This document shows, in pieces, positions 15,075-24,090 of a stretch of DNA of 64,000 nt. The position numbers and the translations under genes are program-made. Within the stretch, counting starts at the first letter, position 1; each line of letters starts with the position of its first letter. The stretch is from Streptomyces sp. A1277 (GTDB lineage: Bacteria > Actinomycetota > Actinomycetes > Streptomycetales > Streptomycetaceae): contig NZ_SSBI01000008.1 of the NCBI RefSeq assembly GCF_004795015.1, forward strand, positions 1 through 64,000, given 5' to 3'. Under the pieces are notes generated by a model. The model saw only the letters and a program-made list of their open reading frames with translations, searched no databases and had not been told where the DNA came from.

Positions 15075-16532
15075 CTACCGCTTCACGGCGACCGGCTCGT
15101 CCGCCACCGGCCCCGCCGCCAGGTGGTCGTCCTGGGCGTCCGGGTCGGCCAGCCGGTTCAGCCGGGCCGGTACGTCGAGGCCCACCAGCAGGACCACGAT
15201 CACCGTGCCGGCGAACGTCAGCACGGCCAGCGCCTGGCCCAGGTCCATGCCGGAGGCGAGATGCGCCCCGAGCACCGGGGCGACCGCCCCGCCGAGGGCG
15301 CCCACGTTGTACGTGAAGCCGAGCGCGGCGCCCCGGCTGCGGGTCGGGAAGTGGCCGCCGATGTAGCGGGGGAGCAGGCCGGAGATGCCGAAGCTGGTCG
15401 CCTGGAGCAGGAAGAGCAGGATGCCGAGCAGCAGCAGGTTGTCCTCCACCGCGAAGACCGGGTAGACGAAGGCGAGCGAGGCCAGCAGCGTCAGCGCGTA
15501 CGCCTTCTTCGTACCGATCCAGTCGCCGAGGAAGCCGGCCGTCCAGCAGCCGGCCATGGTGCCGAAGCCAGCGAAGTACAGCACGTCGGTGACCTGGCCC
15601 GTCGTGTAGCCCAGCTCCGTCTTCAGGTACGTAGGCAGCAGGGCCTGGATCGGCCAGGAGTACAGGAACGCGAAGAACAGCGTCACGATCATCGACAGGT
15701 ACAGCACCCAGCCGCGCTTCCCGCCCAGCTGCACCGCGAGCGCGGCGAGCGAGAGTCCGGCGACCACCGAGAGCACCGGCACCATGCCGGCGCCGCCCGG
15801 GGTGAAGACGAGGAACAGCGAGAGCGTGGCGACGACCACCAGGACCGTGTTGGCGGTGGCCAGGCGCGGCGTCAGGAACAGCGGCCGGAACGGGTTGGGC
15901 TTGGCACCCTCGTCCGCGACGGACTCCGTCCACTCCTCCGCCTCCGGCAGCGCCCTGCGCATCCACAGCGCGATGGCGATCGGGATCAGGCCGAGGTAGA
16001 ACATCCAGCGCCAGCCGAGCGAGGGCACCACCCAGTCGTAGACCTGGGCGGCCAGCACCGAGCCCACCGAGAAACCGGAGATCAGGAAGCCACTGGCCCG
16101 GTTGCGCAGGGCGGGGGGCCAGCTCTCCATGACGTACGTGGAGCTGGCGCTGTACTCACCGGCCATGCCCATGCCGATGGCCAGCCGGGCGGCGAACAGG
16201 CTGGTGTAGTTCCACGCGAACCCGCAGGCGAAGGTGCCCACCGAGTACAGCAGGATGCTCGCCACCATCGACAGCTTGCGTCCGTAGCGGTCGCCGAGGG
16301 CGCCGAGCACGGCACCGCCGAGCCAGCGGGTGATGAACGCACCGGAGATCAGGCTGGCCGCCTGCATCGTGCTCAGCCCGAAATCGTCACTGATCTCGGT
16401 CAGGACCAGGGTGATCAGCACGAAGTCGAAGCCGTCGAGAACGTAGCCGATCCAGGCGGCGAAGAACGACTTCCACTGGGTGCGGCTCACCTGGCGGTAC
16501 CAGGGGAGCGTGGGGGGTGTGGTGGTGTGCAC
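15075..16532 (-). CDS. nanT: MFS sialate:proton symporter
   Basis: A 485-residue MFS transporter strongly resembling E. coli NanT as I remember it: PWYRQVSRTQWKSFFAAWIGYVLDGFDFVLITLVLTEI, MQAASLISGAFITRWLGG, LGDRYGRKLSMV, ARLAIGMGMAGEYSASSTYVMESWP and ASGFLISGFSVGSVLAAQVYDWVVP. About 12-14 membrane spans are visible, the extra central pair being a NanT feature. It is the last gene of the minus-strand nanA-nanK-nanE-nanT unit, 60 bases after nanE. It would import N-acetylneuraminate with protons, giving the cluster a second uptake route beside the ABC importer. Confidence 0.9.
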   Translation of the reverse strand: MHTTTPPTLPWYRQVSRTQWKSFFAAWIGYVLDGFDFVLITLVLTEISDDFGLSTMQAASLISGAFITRWLGGAVLGALGDRYGRKLSMVASILLYSVGTFACGFAWNYTSLFAARLAIGMGMAGEYSASSTYVMESWPPALRNRASGFLISGFSVGSVLAAQVYDWVVPSLGWRWMFYLGLIPIAIALWMRRALPEAEEWTESVADEGAKPNPFRPLFLTPRLATANTVLVVVATLSLFLVFTPGGAGMVPVLSVVAGLSLAALAVQLGGKRGWVLYLSMIVTLFFAFLYSWPIQALLPTYLKTELGYTTGQVTDVLYFAGFGTMAGCWTAGFLGDWIGTKKAYALTLLASLAFVYPVFAVEDNLLLLGILLFLLQATSFGISGLLPRYIGGHFPTRSRGAALGFTYNVGALGGAVAPVLGAHLASGMDLGQALAVLTFAGTVIVVLLVGLDVPARLNRLADPDAQDDHLAAGPVADEPVAVKR

Positions 16533-16592
16533 GGTGACTCCAGGATGCGGGACGGCGCTCGTCGTTGAACAGCCGCCCCGCGTGGTGGGGGA

Positions 16593-17273
16593 TCAGGGCC
16601 GGGCGATACCCGCGACGAAACGGGCGGTCAGGGCCGTGGGAGCGGTGATGGCGGTGCCGACGACGACACTGTGCGCGCCGCGCGCCAGGGCCTCGGCCGC
16701 GTCCTCGGGGGTGTTGACGCGGCCCTCGGCGACGACGGGCACGTCGATGGCGGCGGCGAGGGCGGCGACCAGGTCGAGGTCGGGGCCGGTCTGCTTCGGT
16801 TGTCCCGGCACATAGCCGGACAGGGTCGTGGAGACGAAGTCCGCGCCCAGCCCGGCGGCGGTGACGCCCTCGGCGAGGGTGGAGACGTCGGCCATCACGA
16901 GGGCGCCGGCCGCGTGGACCGCATCGACCAGCTCGGCGAAGGTCGAGCCGTCGGGGCGCGGCCGGTCGGTGGCGTCCGCGGCGACCACGGCCGCGCCCGC
17001 CTCGGCGACCGCCAGGGCGTGCCGGACGGTCGGCGTGATGTACACCCCGACGTCGCCGTCCTTCCACAGGCCGATGACCGGCAGGTCCACGGCGGCCGTG
17101 ATCGCGGCGACGACCTCCGGCTCGTTGGCGCGGATCGCCGCGCCGCCGCCGGCGACGGCCGACTGCGCGAGCCGCACCAGGGTGGCGGTCTCCCGCATCG
17201 GATCGCCGGGGGGCGCCTGGCAGGACACGATCAGCTTGCCCTGGAGAGTGGTGGCCAGTTCCTGTGCGCTCAT
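16593..17273 (-). CDS. nanE: N-acetylmannosamine-6-phosphate 2-epimerase
   Basis: A 226-residue TIM-barrel epimerase converting ManNAc-6-phosphate to GlcNAc-6-phosphate. Recognisable family blocks are KLIVSCQAPPGDPM, LPVIGLWKDGDVGVYITPTV, AGAAVVAADATDRPRPDG, GADFVSTTLSGY and DVPVVAEGRVNTPEDAAEALARGAHSVVVGTAIT. The start ATG overlaps the nanK stop as ATGA. It acts after NanA and NanK in the sialic-acid route. Confidence 0.93.
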   Translation of the reverse strand: MSAQELATTLQGKLIVSCQAPPGDPMRETATLVRLAQSAVAGGGAAIRANEPEVVAAITAAVDLPVIGLWKDGDVGVYITPTVRHALAVAEAGAAVVAADATDRPRPDGSTFAELVDAVHAAGALVMADVSTLAEGVTAAGLGADFVSTTLSGYVPGQPKQTGPDLDLVAALAAAIDVPVVAEGRVNTPEDAAEALARGAHSVVVGTAITAPTALTARFVAGIARP

Positions 17274-18220
17274 CGGAGAGCTCCCGGGTGGTGGAGGGGA
17301 AGAGTGGTGGTGAGGGCGGCCGCGCCGAGCACGGCGGCGTCGTGGCCGAACAGCGGGGCGCGCGGGACGAGCCCGCGCAGCGGCCCCATCAGCTCCGCGG
17401 CGAACGCGGCCCGCAGCGCGTCCTCGTACAGCGGGCCGATGCGCGGGACGCCGCCGCCGACGACGACCCGGTCGGGGCCGAGCGCGTTGGCGAGCCCGCC
17501 GAGGACGTGGCCGGCGGCCGCCGCGCCGGTGGTGATGGCGGTGACGGCGTCGGCGTCGCCCTGGGCGGCGCGCGCGGCGACGGTCTCCAGGCGGTCCACC
17601 GGGGCGCCGGTCAGCCGGGCGTAGTGGGCGGCGATGCCGGGTCCGGAGGCGATGACCTCCAGATGGCCGGCGGCCCCGCAGGTGCAGGGCAGCCCGGCCG
17701 CCTCGGGGCTCGGCAGATGGCCGAGGTGCCCGGCGATGCCGGACGCGCCGTGCAGCATCCGCCCGTCGACGGCGATCGCGCCGCCGACCCCGGTGCCGAT
17801 GGCCGCGAACAGCAGCGAGGCGTGCTCGTTCCCCTCGGCGCGCAGCGCGTCGAGTTCGGGGCCGGCGGTGGCGCGCACGTCGTTGTCGCAGGCCACCGCG
17901 TAACCCGTGCGGTTGGCGAGGCCGACGCCCAGCGGGGTGCCCGCCCAGCCGTGGAGGGAGTCCGTGGCGCTGGTGACCATGCCGGTACGGGGGTCGATCA
18001 CCCCGGCCGCCGCGATGCCGAGCACGGCGGCGCCGCGGTCCGGGTCCACTTCGGCGGCGGCCGCCGCGAGCGCGTCGAGCACCGCCGCGGCGCCCTCCCG
18101 GGCCGGGGTGGGCCGGCTGTGCCGGGCCACCACCGCGCCGTCCGCGCCGAACAGCGCGGCGGCGATCTTCGTACCGCCCAGGTCGAGGCCGACGACGGGG
18201 CGCTGTGCCGGACGCGTCAT
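17270..18220 (-). CDS. nanK: ROK family N-acetylmannosamine kinase
   Basis: A 316-residue ROK sugar kinase: N-terminal ATP site GLDLGGTKIAAALF, AIGTGVGGAIAVDGRML, the catalytic/zinc region GIAGHLGHLPSPEAAGLPCTCGAAGHLEVIASGPGI (His plus CxCGxxGxLE zinc ligands), and ALGPDRVVVGGGV. Position between nanA and nanE with 4-base overlaps on both sides makes ManNAc the obvious substrate. ATG 18220 is the family start. Confidence 0.92.
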   Translation of the reverse strand: MTRPAQRPVVGLDLGGTKIAAALFGADGAVVARHSRPTPAREGAAAVLDALAAAAAEVDPDRGAAVLGIAAAGVIDPRTGMVTSATDSLHGWAGTPLGVGLANRTGYAVACDNDVRATAGPELDALRAEGNEHASLLFAAIGTGVGGAIAVDGRMLHGASGIAGHLGHLPSPEAAGLPCTCGAAGHLEVIASGPGIAAHYARLTGAPVDRLETVAARAAQGDADAVTAITTGAAAAGHVLGGLANALGPDRVVVGGGVPRIGPLYEDALRAAFAAELMGPLRGLVPRAPLFGHDAAVLGAAALTTTLPLHHPGALR

Positions 18221-19176
18221 CGGACCGGCGGCAGACCGGCGTCGCGCAGCCGTCCCGAGACGAGCGCGACGGACTCCGCGGACAGCTGGATCTGCGGGAA
18301 GACGGTGTCGCCGCACGCGATGATCCCGAGCAGCTGGAGCGCCGCCTTGAACGAGCCGAGCGCCGACGAGCTGCGGCCCATGTCCGCCTCCGGCCCGGCG
18401 TCGACCATCGCGAACAGCTCGATCAGCCGCTCCTGCTCCTTGGCGGCCAGCGTCCAGTCCCCGGCGCGCGCGGCGTCGTAGAGCCGTACGTAACCGGCCG
18501 GGTCCACATTGCCGATGCCGGGCACGACCCCGTCGGCGCCGGCCAGCAGGGCCGCGTCCACGGTCAGTTCGGAACCGGTGAGGATGCTGAAGTCCGGGAC
18601 CGGGCCGTGCGCGCGGCCCTCGCGGCCGCCGAGCTCGACCACGAGCCGGCGCAGCCCGCCCTCGTCGCCGCTGCTGTCCTTGAGGCCGGCCAGCGTGCCG
18701 TCCTCGGCCAGCTCGCGGACGAGGGCCGCCGAGAGCTTGCTGTGCACGGCGACCGGGATGTCGTACGCGAACAGCGGCAGGTCCACCTCGGCGCGCAGCC
18801 GGCGGAAGTGGGCGGCGATCTCCTTGGGGTGGGTGCGGGTGTAGAACGGCGCGGTCGCGACCAGGGCGTCGGCGCCGAGCGCGGCGGCGGCCCGGGCGTG
18901 CTCGGCGACCCGGGCGGTGGTGGTGTCGATGACTCCGGCCAGGACCGGGACGCGGCCGTCCGTGGCGTTGACGACGGTCTCCAGGACCGTGGCGCGCTGC
19001 TCGTCGGTGAGGTAGGCGACCTCGCTGGTGGACCCGAGCGCGAACAGACCGTGCACGCCTCCGCCGATGAGGTGCTCGACGAGCCGGGCGAGGGAGGTGG
19101 TGTCGACCTCCCCGTGGGAGTCGAGCGGGGTGCAGACCGGCGGGACGACGCCGCGCAGCGGTGCGGTCAGAGACAT
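18217..19176 (-). CDS. nanA: NanA-like lyase (dihydrodipicolinate synthase family)
   Basis: A 319-residue class I aldolase of the DapA/NanA superfamily. GLFALGSTSEVAYL, the catalytic Tyr in FAYDIPVAVHSKL and the Schiff-base Lys in GLKDSSGD are visible. First gene of the nanA-nanK-nanE-nanT unit, so N-acetylneuraminate lyase (to ManNAc and pyruvate) is the most likely activity. A close paralogue sits at 30638-31573. Both share FYTRTH and VHSKL blocks not seen in ordinary DapA, so a specialised substrate (for example an O-acetylated or other nonulosonate) is possible. A palindromic operator lies upstream. Confidence 0.82.
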   Translation of the reverse strand: MSLTAPLRGVVPPVCTPLDSHGEVDTTSLARLVEHLIGGGVHGLFALGSTSEVAYLTDEQRATVLETVVNATDGRVPVLAGVIDTTTARVAEHARAAAALGADALVATAPFYTRTHPKEIAAHFRRLRAEVDLPLFAYDIPVAVHSKLSAALVRELAEDGTLAGLKDSSGDEGGLRRLVVELGGREGRAHGPVPDFSILTGSELTVDAALLAGADGVVPGIGNVDPAGYVRLYDAARAGDWTLAAKEQERLIELFAMVDAGPEADMGRSSSALGSFKAALQLLGIIACGDTVFPQIQLSAESVALVSGRLRDAGLPPVR

Positions 19177-19242
19177 GGTGGAAGGCTCCAGCTGATCGGG
19201 ATGCCGCTCCGGGGCCGAACGGCTACCCGGATCGAGACGTGA

Positions 19243-19255
19243 GACGTAAGATGTC
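19243..19255. promoter_or_regulatory. Candidate sialic-acid regulator operator 1
   Basis: GACGTAAGATGTC in the divergent nanA/regulator gap, one mismatch from GACGTCAGATGTC found before the CE7 esterase and (reverse strand) before the ABC importer. An extra GAGACGT precedes it. Expected to bind one of the two FadR-type regulators of the cluster. Confidence 0.6.
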
Positions 19256-19326
19256 CTATGTCTGCTTCACCTTAATCAGATGCTCCTGTGACCGGTCAAG
19301 GGGCAACGGCACCTCAGGAGGACGTT

Positions 19327-20013
19327 GTGGCGCGGCCCACCATGGCTCAGGACATCGAGCGCAGGATCAAGGAGCTCATCCTGGAGCGCCGCCTCGCGCC
19401 GGGCGACGCCCTGCCCACGGAGAGCGAGCTGATGGACCTCTTCGAGGCCGGCCGGGTCTCCGTGCGCGAGGCCCTGAAGTCGCTCCAGGCGGTCAACGTC
19501 GTGGAGATCCGCCGGGGCTACGGCACCTTCGTGGGCTCGCTCTCCCTGTCGCCGTTCGCCGAAGGGCTCGCCTTCCGCGCAGCCGTCCGCCACCGCCAGG
19601 GCGAGCCGGGGATCGCCGAGCTGATGAAGGTGCGCGAGGCGCTGGAGGCCGGGCTCGTCGGGTCCGTCGCGGCCGGCGTCCCGGACGAGGACATCGAGGT
19701 GCTGCGCGCGCTCGTCGCCAAGATGGAGGCGGAGGCCGGCGGCGGCCGCGTCGCGCGCGCCACCGACCGGGCCTTCCACCTCGCGCTCTACGCCTCGCTC
19801 GACAACCACCTGCTCAGCGAGGTGCTCGACGCGTTCTGGGCCGCGATGGACCGGGTGCGCGAGGACTTCGACGACGGCCACCAGGACCCCTCGGTCACCT
19901 GCTCCCAGCACCGGGAGATCGTGGAAGCGGTCGCGGCGGCCGACGGCGAACGCGCGGTACGGGCCATGCGCACCCACTTTGACGGCATCCGCGACCGGCT
20001 CGAAGCCGGCTGA
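19327..20013 (+). CDS. GntR/FadR-family regulator of the sialic-acid cluster (1)
   Basis: A 228-residue GntR regulator with an N-terminal winged helix (MAQDIERRIKELILERRLAPGDALPTESELMDLFEAGRVSVREALKSLQAVNVVEIRRGYGTFVG) and a C-terminal FCD effector domain (ELMKVREALEAGLV..., ATDRAFHLALYASLDNHLL, SQHREIVEAVAAADGERA). GTG 19327 with AGGAGG five bases upstream is the start. Divergent from nanA across a shared operator; likely an autoregulated repressor relieved by a sialic-acid pathway sugar, by analogy to NanR. Confidence 0.88.
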   Translation: MARPTMAQDIERRIKELILERRLAPGDALPTESELMDLFEAGRVSVREALKSLQAVNVVEIRRGYGTFVGSLSLSPFAEGLAFRAAVRHRQGEPGIAELMKVREALEAGLVGSVAAGVPDEDIEVLRALVAKMEAEAGGGRVARATDRAFHLALYASLDNHLLSEVLDAFWAAMDRVREDFDDGHQDPSVTCSQHREIVEAVAAADGERAVRAMRTHFDGIRDRLEAG

Positions 20014-20030
20014 GGGCCACCTGAACGGGG

Positions 20031-20066
20031 CGGGTCCGTGCGCCGCCCCGGCGGCACACGGACCCG
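20031..20066. terminator. Terminator between convergent regulator and sialidase
   Basis: A 10-bp stem CGGGTCCGTG / CACGGACCCG with an inner GCCG/CGGC pair, in the 68-base gap between two convergent genes. Confidence 0.7.
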
Positions 20067-20081
20067 TCCCTCCCCTCCCGG

Positions 20082-21518
20082 TTACGGAGTGACCGTCACC
20101 GTCCTGCTGCCCGACGCCGTCTTGCCGTCCGACCGGAACGTCGCGGTCAGCTTCGCGTCGCCCGACGCGCCGGCCGGGATCGTGACCGGCACCTTGATGT
20201 TGGCCCCCTGGCCCGGACGCGTCGCCGGGAACGCCACCTGCTTCGTCGTCCAGCCGCTCGGCACGGTCAGCTCGACCGTGCCGGCGCTGCGGGTGACGTC
20301 CATCCGGTTGACGACCCGGACGGTGACCTCCGCTGTGGTGCCGGCCTTCAGGGTGGCCGGCGGGGTGATGGTGATGTCCGCGCAGGTGCCGCCGAGCCAC
20401 TTCAGGTCGAAGGAGTCGTACGTGATGTGCTCGGCGTTGCCCCGCTCGTACAGCAGGCCGAGCCGGCCGTCCGGCAGCCGGGTCAGCGTCGAGTAGGCCG
20501 CGGCGCCCGCGTCGACCACCTTCCTGATCGGCCAGGTCTTCCCGTTGTCGCAGGACATCTTGACCGTGAGGTTCTTCCGCGACGTGGCCTCGGTGTTGCT
20601 GAACAGCAGCCAGGAGGACTGGGGGTTCGAGGCCGGCGCGTCGGGGGCGTAGCGCACGATCGAGCCGTTGTTCGCCGGGTCGGGGAGCTGGGTGTCCTGG
20701 ACGAACGGGGTGTAGGTGGCCCCGCCGTCCGAGGAGTAGGCGATCGTCCGGTAGGGCGCCGAGCGGTTGTTGAGCATGATCCTGCCGTCGTTCAGCTCGA
20801 CGGTCTTGTTCTCGTCGCCGCCCGGACCGACCGGCGTGCCCGTCCTCCAGGTCTCGCCGTGGTCGTCGCTGTACGCGCTGACCGCGTAGTTGGCCCCGTT
20901 GTCGCGGATGGCGTACTGCTGGATCAGCCGGCCCTTGTGCGGCCCGTTGCGCAGCTGGATGCCCTCGCCCGACGCGGCGAACATGCCGCCCCAGGCCGGG
21001 TTCTTGATCTGCTTGGTGATCCGGCGGTGGGTCCAGGTCAGCCCGTCGTCGTCGGAGTAGCTGTAGTCGGCCTGCAGGACGTTCGGGTCGCTCTCGTCGT
21101 TGCCGGTGGCCGAGCCGAAGAAACCCTGGTTCTCGCCGGCCGCGTAGAACAGGAAGATCCGGCCGGTGGTGCGGTCGACCAGCAGGCTCGGGTCGCCGAA
21201 GCCCTTGGGTGCGGCGTCCGAGCGGACCACCTTCTGCTCCTGCCAGGTGGTACCGCCGTCGGTGCTGCGCCGCAGCACGACACTGATGTGGGACGGCAGG
21301 TCGCCCAGGGTGGGGCGGGCGTCGTACGCGGCGAGCAGGGTGCCCTTGTTCGACGTGGTCAGGGCGGGGATGCGGTAGTGGGGGGAGCCGACTCCGTCGA
21401 CGGTCAGGTCCTGGGACGTGAGCGTGCCGGGGGCGGGCGTGGCGGCCTGCGCGGTACCGGTCGCGGCGACCACCATCAGGGTGGCGCCGATCAGTGCGAC
21501 TGGGACGGTTCGCTGCAT
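20082..21518 (-). CDS. nanH: Secreted exo-alpha-sialidase (GH33)
   Basis: A 478-residue sialidase with a Sec signal peptide (residues 1-26, MQRTVPVALIGATLMVVAATGTAQA). The catalytic domain has the YRIPAL arginine motif and several Asp boxes: STDGGTTW, SDDDGLTW, SDDHGETW, SSDGGATY and a degenerate CDNGKTW. The late Tyr/Glu region (LYERGNAEHITYDSF) is present. A C-terminal beta-sandwich of about 95 residues (PPATLKAGTTAEVTVRVVNRM...) resembles the NPCBM-associated NEW3 module of Micromonospora sialidase. It releases terminal sialic acid outside the cell and so supplies the importers encoded nearby. Confidence 0.93.
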   Translation of the reverse strand: MQRTVPVALIGATLMVVAATGTAQAATPAPGTLTSQDLTVDGVGSPHYRIPALTTSNKGTLLAAYDARPTLGDLPSHISVVLRRSTDGGTTWQEQKVVRSDAAPKGFGDPSLLVDRTTGRIFLFYAAGENQGFFGSATGNDESDPNVLQADYSYSDDDGLTWTHRRITKQIKNPAWGGMFAASGEGIQLRNGPHKGRLIQQYAIRDNGANYAVSAYSDDHGETWRTGTPVGPGGDENKTVELNDGRIMLNNRSAPYRTIAYSSDGGATYTPFVQDTQLPDPANNGSIVRYAPDAPASNPQSSWLLFSNTEATSRKNLTVKMSCDNGKTWPIRKVVDAGAAAYSTLTRLPDGRLGLLYERGNAEHITYDSFDLKWLGGTCADITITPPATLKAGTTAEVTVRVVNRMDVTRSAGTVELTVPSGWTTKQVAFPATRPGQGANIKVPVTIPAGASGDAKLTATFRSDGKTASGSRTVTVTP

Positions 21519-21591
21519 GGACGATCTCTCTTCTCGGAAGGTTGCTGCTTCTCGAAGGGTGGGAGATTGCTGGAGGCGGGCGGTCGCCGGA

Positions 21592-22890
21592 CTACGGGAT
21601 GTGAAGGGAGCAGACCCGGCTGTCCGCCTCGAAGATCCGCAACGCCTTGATCATCTTCAGGACGATGCGGTGGTGGCCCCGCTCGTTGGGGTGGAGCCCG
21701 TCGCTGAGCAGGGACAGGGGGACCTGGCCGCCGTTGCCGGCCAGCCAGTCGTTGTAGTGGTCGATGAAGACCGCGTTCTGCTGGGCCGCGACCTCGCCCA
21801 TCACCCGTGCGTAGCCGGAGAGTTCCACCCGCCCCGGCCACTTCGCCGGATCGACGGGGTTGGGGGCCTGGAGCACCGGCACCGGCGAGCCGGGCAGCGC
21901 GCGCACCGAGCGCACCAGCGAGACGAGGTTGGACCGGTAGGTGTCGAGGCCGAGGCCCGCCGTCGCGATGTCATTCGTGCCGATCATGATCGAGACGACC
22001 TGCGGCGAGAAGGCGGTGACCCGCTGGGCGAACTGCGCGACGAGTTCGGCGCTGGTCGCCCCGCTCACCCCGGAGTCGATCACGAAGTCCCGGTTCTTCG
22101 GCTTGCCCAGCTCCCAGCGGACGCGCTCCGTCCAGTGCTCGGGGTAGCTGCGCCAGCCGTTGGTGTGCAGGGCGCCGTGCGTGATGCTGTCGCCGGTGAC
22201 GACCCAGGTGGCCGGGGTGTCGCTGTTGAGGATGACGGAGATCCTGCCCTGGTCCGCGAGGTCGGGGCGCGGGCACTGCGCGACGAGTTCGCTCTCGCTC
22301 AGCACCCGGTCCCAGACCGCGGCCCGCTCGATGGTGCCGGTGCAGAACCACTCGCCGCCGGGGTGGTCGCTGTCGGTGTTGCGGCCGAGCGACAGGGAGG
22401 TGAGCTTCGAGACGCTGCCGAAGAAGGGGTGCGAGGCCGTCTCGAAGACCGTACGGCCCCCGGCGTGCAGGCGGGTGCCCGAGGCGTCCACGGTGACGGC
22501 GACGGTGTGGAGCTCTCCGTCGTCGTATCGTGTCCGGGTCATGACATTCACGAGGACGGCGCCCTTCTCGCGCACGGAGAACTGAAGGGCGCCGCCGCTC
22601 AGGTTGAGCGTGATGTTGGAGGAGGGGGCGGTCGGGTCCGAGGCGCTGATCAGCGTCATCGCCTGGTTGTGGCTGGTGGTGCGGAAGGTGACGACGATGG
22701 TTCCCGCGGCGAGCGGGGCGAGTACGCCGGTCCGGTTCGACAGGTCGACGTACTCGCTGCCGTCCAGGTCCACCGGGGTGGTGTGGTCCAGGATCGGACC
22801 GCCGCCCTGGGCAGCGGCGAAGGCGCGGCCGCCGAGCTGGGTGCTCAGCGCTGCCGCACCCGCGGCGAAAAGCATGGATCGTCTGCGCAC
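21592..22890 (-). CDS. Secreted LamG-like + SGNH/GDSL hydrolase
   Basis: A 432-residue protein from GTG 22890 with a twin-arginine-like signal (MRRRSMLFAAGAAALS). Residues ~35-215 form a concanavalin-type (LamG/sialidase-leader) lectin domain (YVDLSNRTGVLAPLAAGTIVVTFRT...). The C-terminal ~220 residues are an SGNH esterase with block I GDSITHG, block III GTND and block V DGLHPNERGHH. Its place between the sialidase and the CE7 esterase suggests sialate or glycan O-deacetylation outside the cell. The lectin part resembles the domain often found in front of sialidase catalytic domains. Substrate is inferred. Confidence 0.88.
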   Translation of the reverse strand: MRRRSMLFAAGAAALSTQLGGRAFAAAQGGGPILDHTTPVDLDGSEYVDLSNRTGVLAPLAAGTIVVTFRTTSHNQAMTLISASDPTAPSSNITLNLSGGALQFSVREKGAVLVNVMTRTRYDDGELHTVAVTVDASGTRLHAGGRTVFETASHPFFGSVSKLTSLSLGRNTDSDHPGGEWFCTGTIERAAVWDRVLSESELVAQCPRPDLADQGRISVILNSDTPATWVVTGDSITHGALHTNGWRSYPEHWTERVRWELGKPKNRDFVIDSGVSGATSAELVAQFAQRVTAFSPQVVSIMIGTNDIATAGLGLDTYRSNLVSLVRSVRALPGSPVPVLQAPNPVDPAKWPGRVELSGYARVMGEVAAQQNAVFIDHYNDWLAGNGGQVPLSLLSDGLHPNERGHHRIVLKMIKALRIFEADSRVCSLHIP

Positions 22891-22905
22891 GGAAGGTGCC
22901 TCCGG

Positions 22906-23907
22906 TCAGGAGTGGCCGGCCTGCCCCGATGACAGGCCCGCGAACAAGGAGGCCACCCAGGCCAGTTGCTCCCGCTGCTGGTATTCCGCGCCGCCCTCGT
23001 GCCCGTTGAACGCGTAGACCCGTACGTCCTTGGGGCCGGCGTAGCCGTTGTAGGCGGTGAAGCACGTGGAGGGCGGGCAGATGTCGTCCATCATCGCGAT
23101 GGAGAACAGCGCGGGGGCCGTCGCCCGGGTGGCGAGCAGTGCGGCGTCGAAGTACGCGAGGGTGGCGAAGACCGACTCGGTGCGGTCCCGGTGCAGCTTG
23201 AGGTATTCGGCGATCTCGGTGTACGGCGGGCGGCCCGCGATCAGGGCGCCCCGGGGGATGTTGCACAGGAACGGCACGTCCGGCATGACCCCGGCGAGTC
23301 CCGGCACGAGTCCGGCGACGGCCAGGGTGATGCCGCCGCCCTGGCTGACGCCGGTCACCACGACGCGGTCCGGGTCGATCTCCGGGTGCTCGCGCGCCGC
23401 GTCCACGCAGCGCACGGCGTCGGCGTACAGCCGCCGGTAGTAGTACGTCTCGGGGCTCTCGATGCCCCGGGTCAGGAAGCCGGGTACGACCCCGGAGGCG
23501 CCACCGTGCGGATCGGCGGTGGCCCCGCCGGCCGCCGACCAGCCCTGGCCGCGGGTGTCCATCAGCAGGTGCGCGTAGCCGGCCGATGCCCACAGCAGGT
23601 TCTCGTGCGCCAGGCCCCGGCCGCGGCCGTAGCCCAGGAACTCCACCACGCAGCCGAGCGGTTCGGTGGCTCCGGCCGGCATCCGCAGCCAGCCGCGCAC
23701 CGGCTGCCCGGCGAACCCGGGGATCGTCACGTCATAGGTGCGGACCTGGGTGAGCCCGGTCTCCACCTCGGTGAACACGGGCTTCTCCGACGCGCAGGAG
23801 CGGGCCTCCTCCAGCGTCCGGGACCAGAAGGCGTCGAAGTCCGCGGGAACGGGCAACGGCGGCAGATAGTCGCGGCATTCGTCGAGCGAGAGGTCCGTCA
23901 ACGGCAT
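22906..23907 (-). CDS. CE7 acetylxylan/cephalosporin-C deacetylase family esterase
   Basis: A 333-residue alpha/beta-hydrolase of carbohydrate esterase family 7: N-terminal MPLTDLSLDECRDYLPPLPVPADFDAFW, the nucleophile motif GVSQGGG, RGxxDTRGQGWS-type block (LMDTRGQGWSAAGG), the acid in MMDDICPPSTCFTAYNGY and the His in FNGHEGG. No signal peptide, so it acts on imported acetylated sugars. In this cluster a role in removing O-acetyl groups from sialic acids is plausible. An operator copy lies 70 bases upstream. Confidence 0.9.
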   Translation of the reverse strand: MPLTDLSLDECRDYLPPLPVPADFDAFWSRTLEEARSCASEKPVFTEVETGLTQVRTYDVTIPGFAGQPVRGWLRMPAGATEPLGCVVEFLGYGRGRGLAHENLLWASAGYAHLLMDTRGQGWSAAGGATADPHGGASGVVPGFLTRGIESPETYYYRRLYADAVRCVDAAREHPEIDPDRVVVTGVSQGGGITLAVAGLVPGLAGVMPDVPFLCNIPRGALIAGRPPYTEIAEYLKLHRDRTESVFATLAYFDAALLATRATAPALFSIAMMDDICPPSTCFTAYNGYAGPKDVRVYAFNGHEGGAEYQQREQLAWVASLFAGLSSGQAGHS

Positions 23908-23976
23908 GGAGGTGCCCTCCTGGGGGCGCGGCGGGAGTGCCGTGTGCGAGGTCGTGCACCGGATCATCAGACGGAT

Positions 23977-23989
23977 GACGTCAGATGTC
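23977..23989. promoter_or_regulatory. Candidate sialic-acid regulator operator 2
   Basis: GACGTCAGATGTC, 70 bases ahead of the CE7 esterase start; exact reverse complement of the copy at 24878-24890. Flanked by ATCAGACGG and CTGTC, extending the similarity. It would control the esterase-SGNH-sialidase unit. Confidence 0.62.
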
Positions 23990-24090
23990 CTGTCGGCACA
24001 CGGACCCTAGGCACCGCCTGTGGCGGCCGTCAAGGGGCGCTCCAGGGTCCGTCCGCGGGCTCCGCCGGCCGCGAGCGGCGGCTCGGCGGC

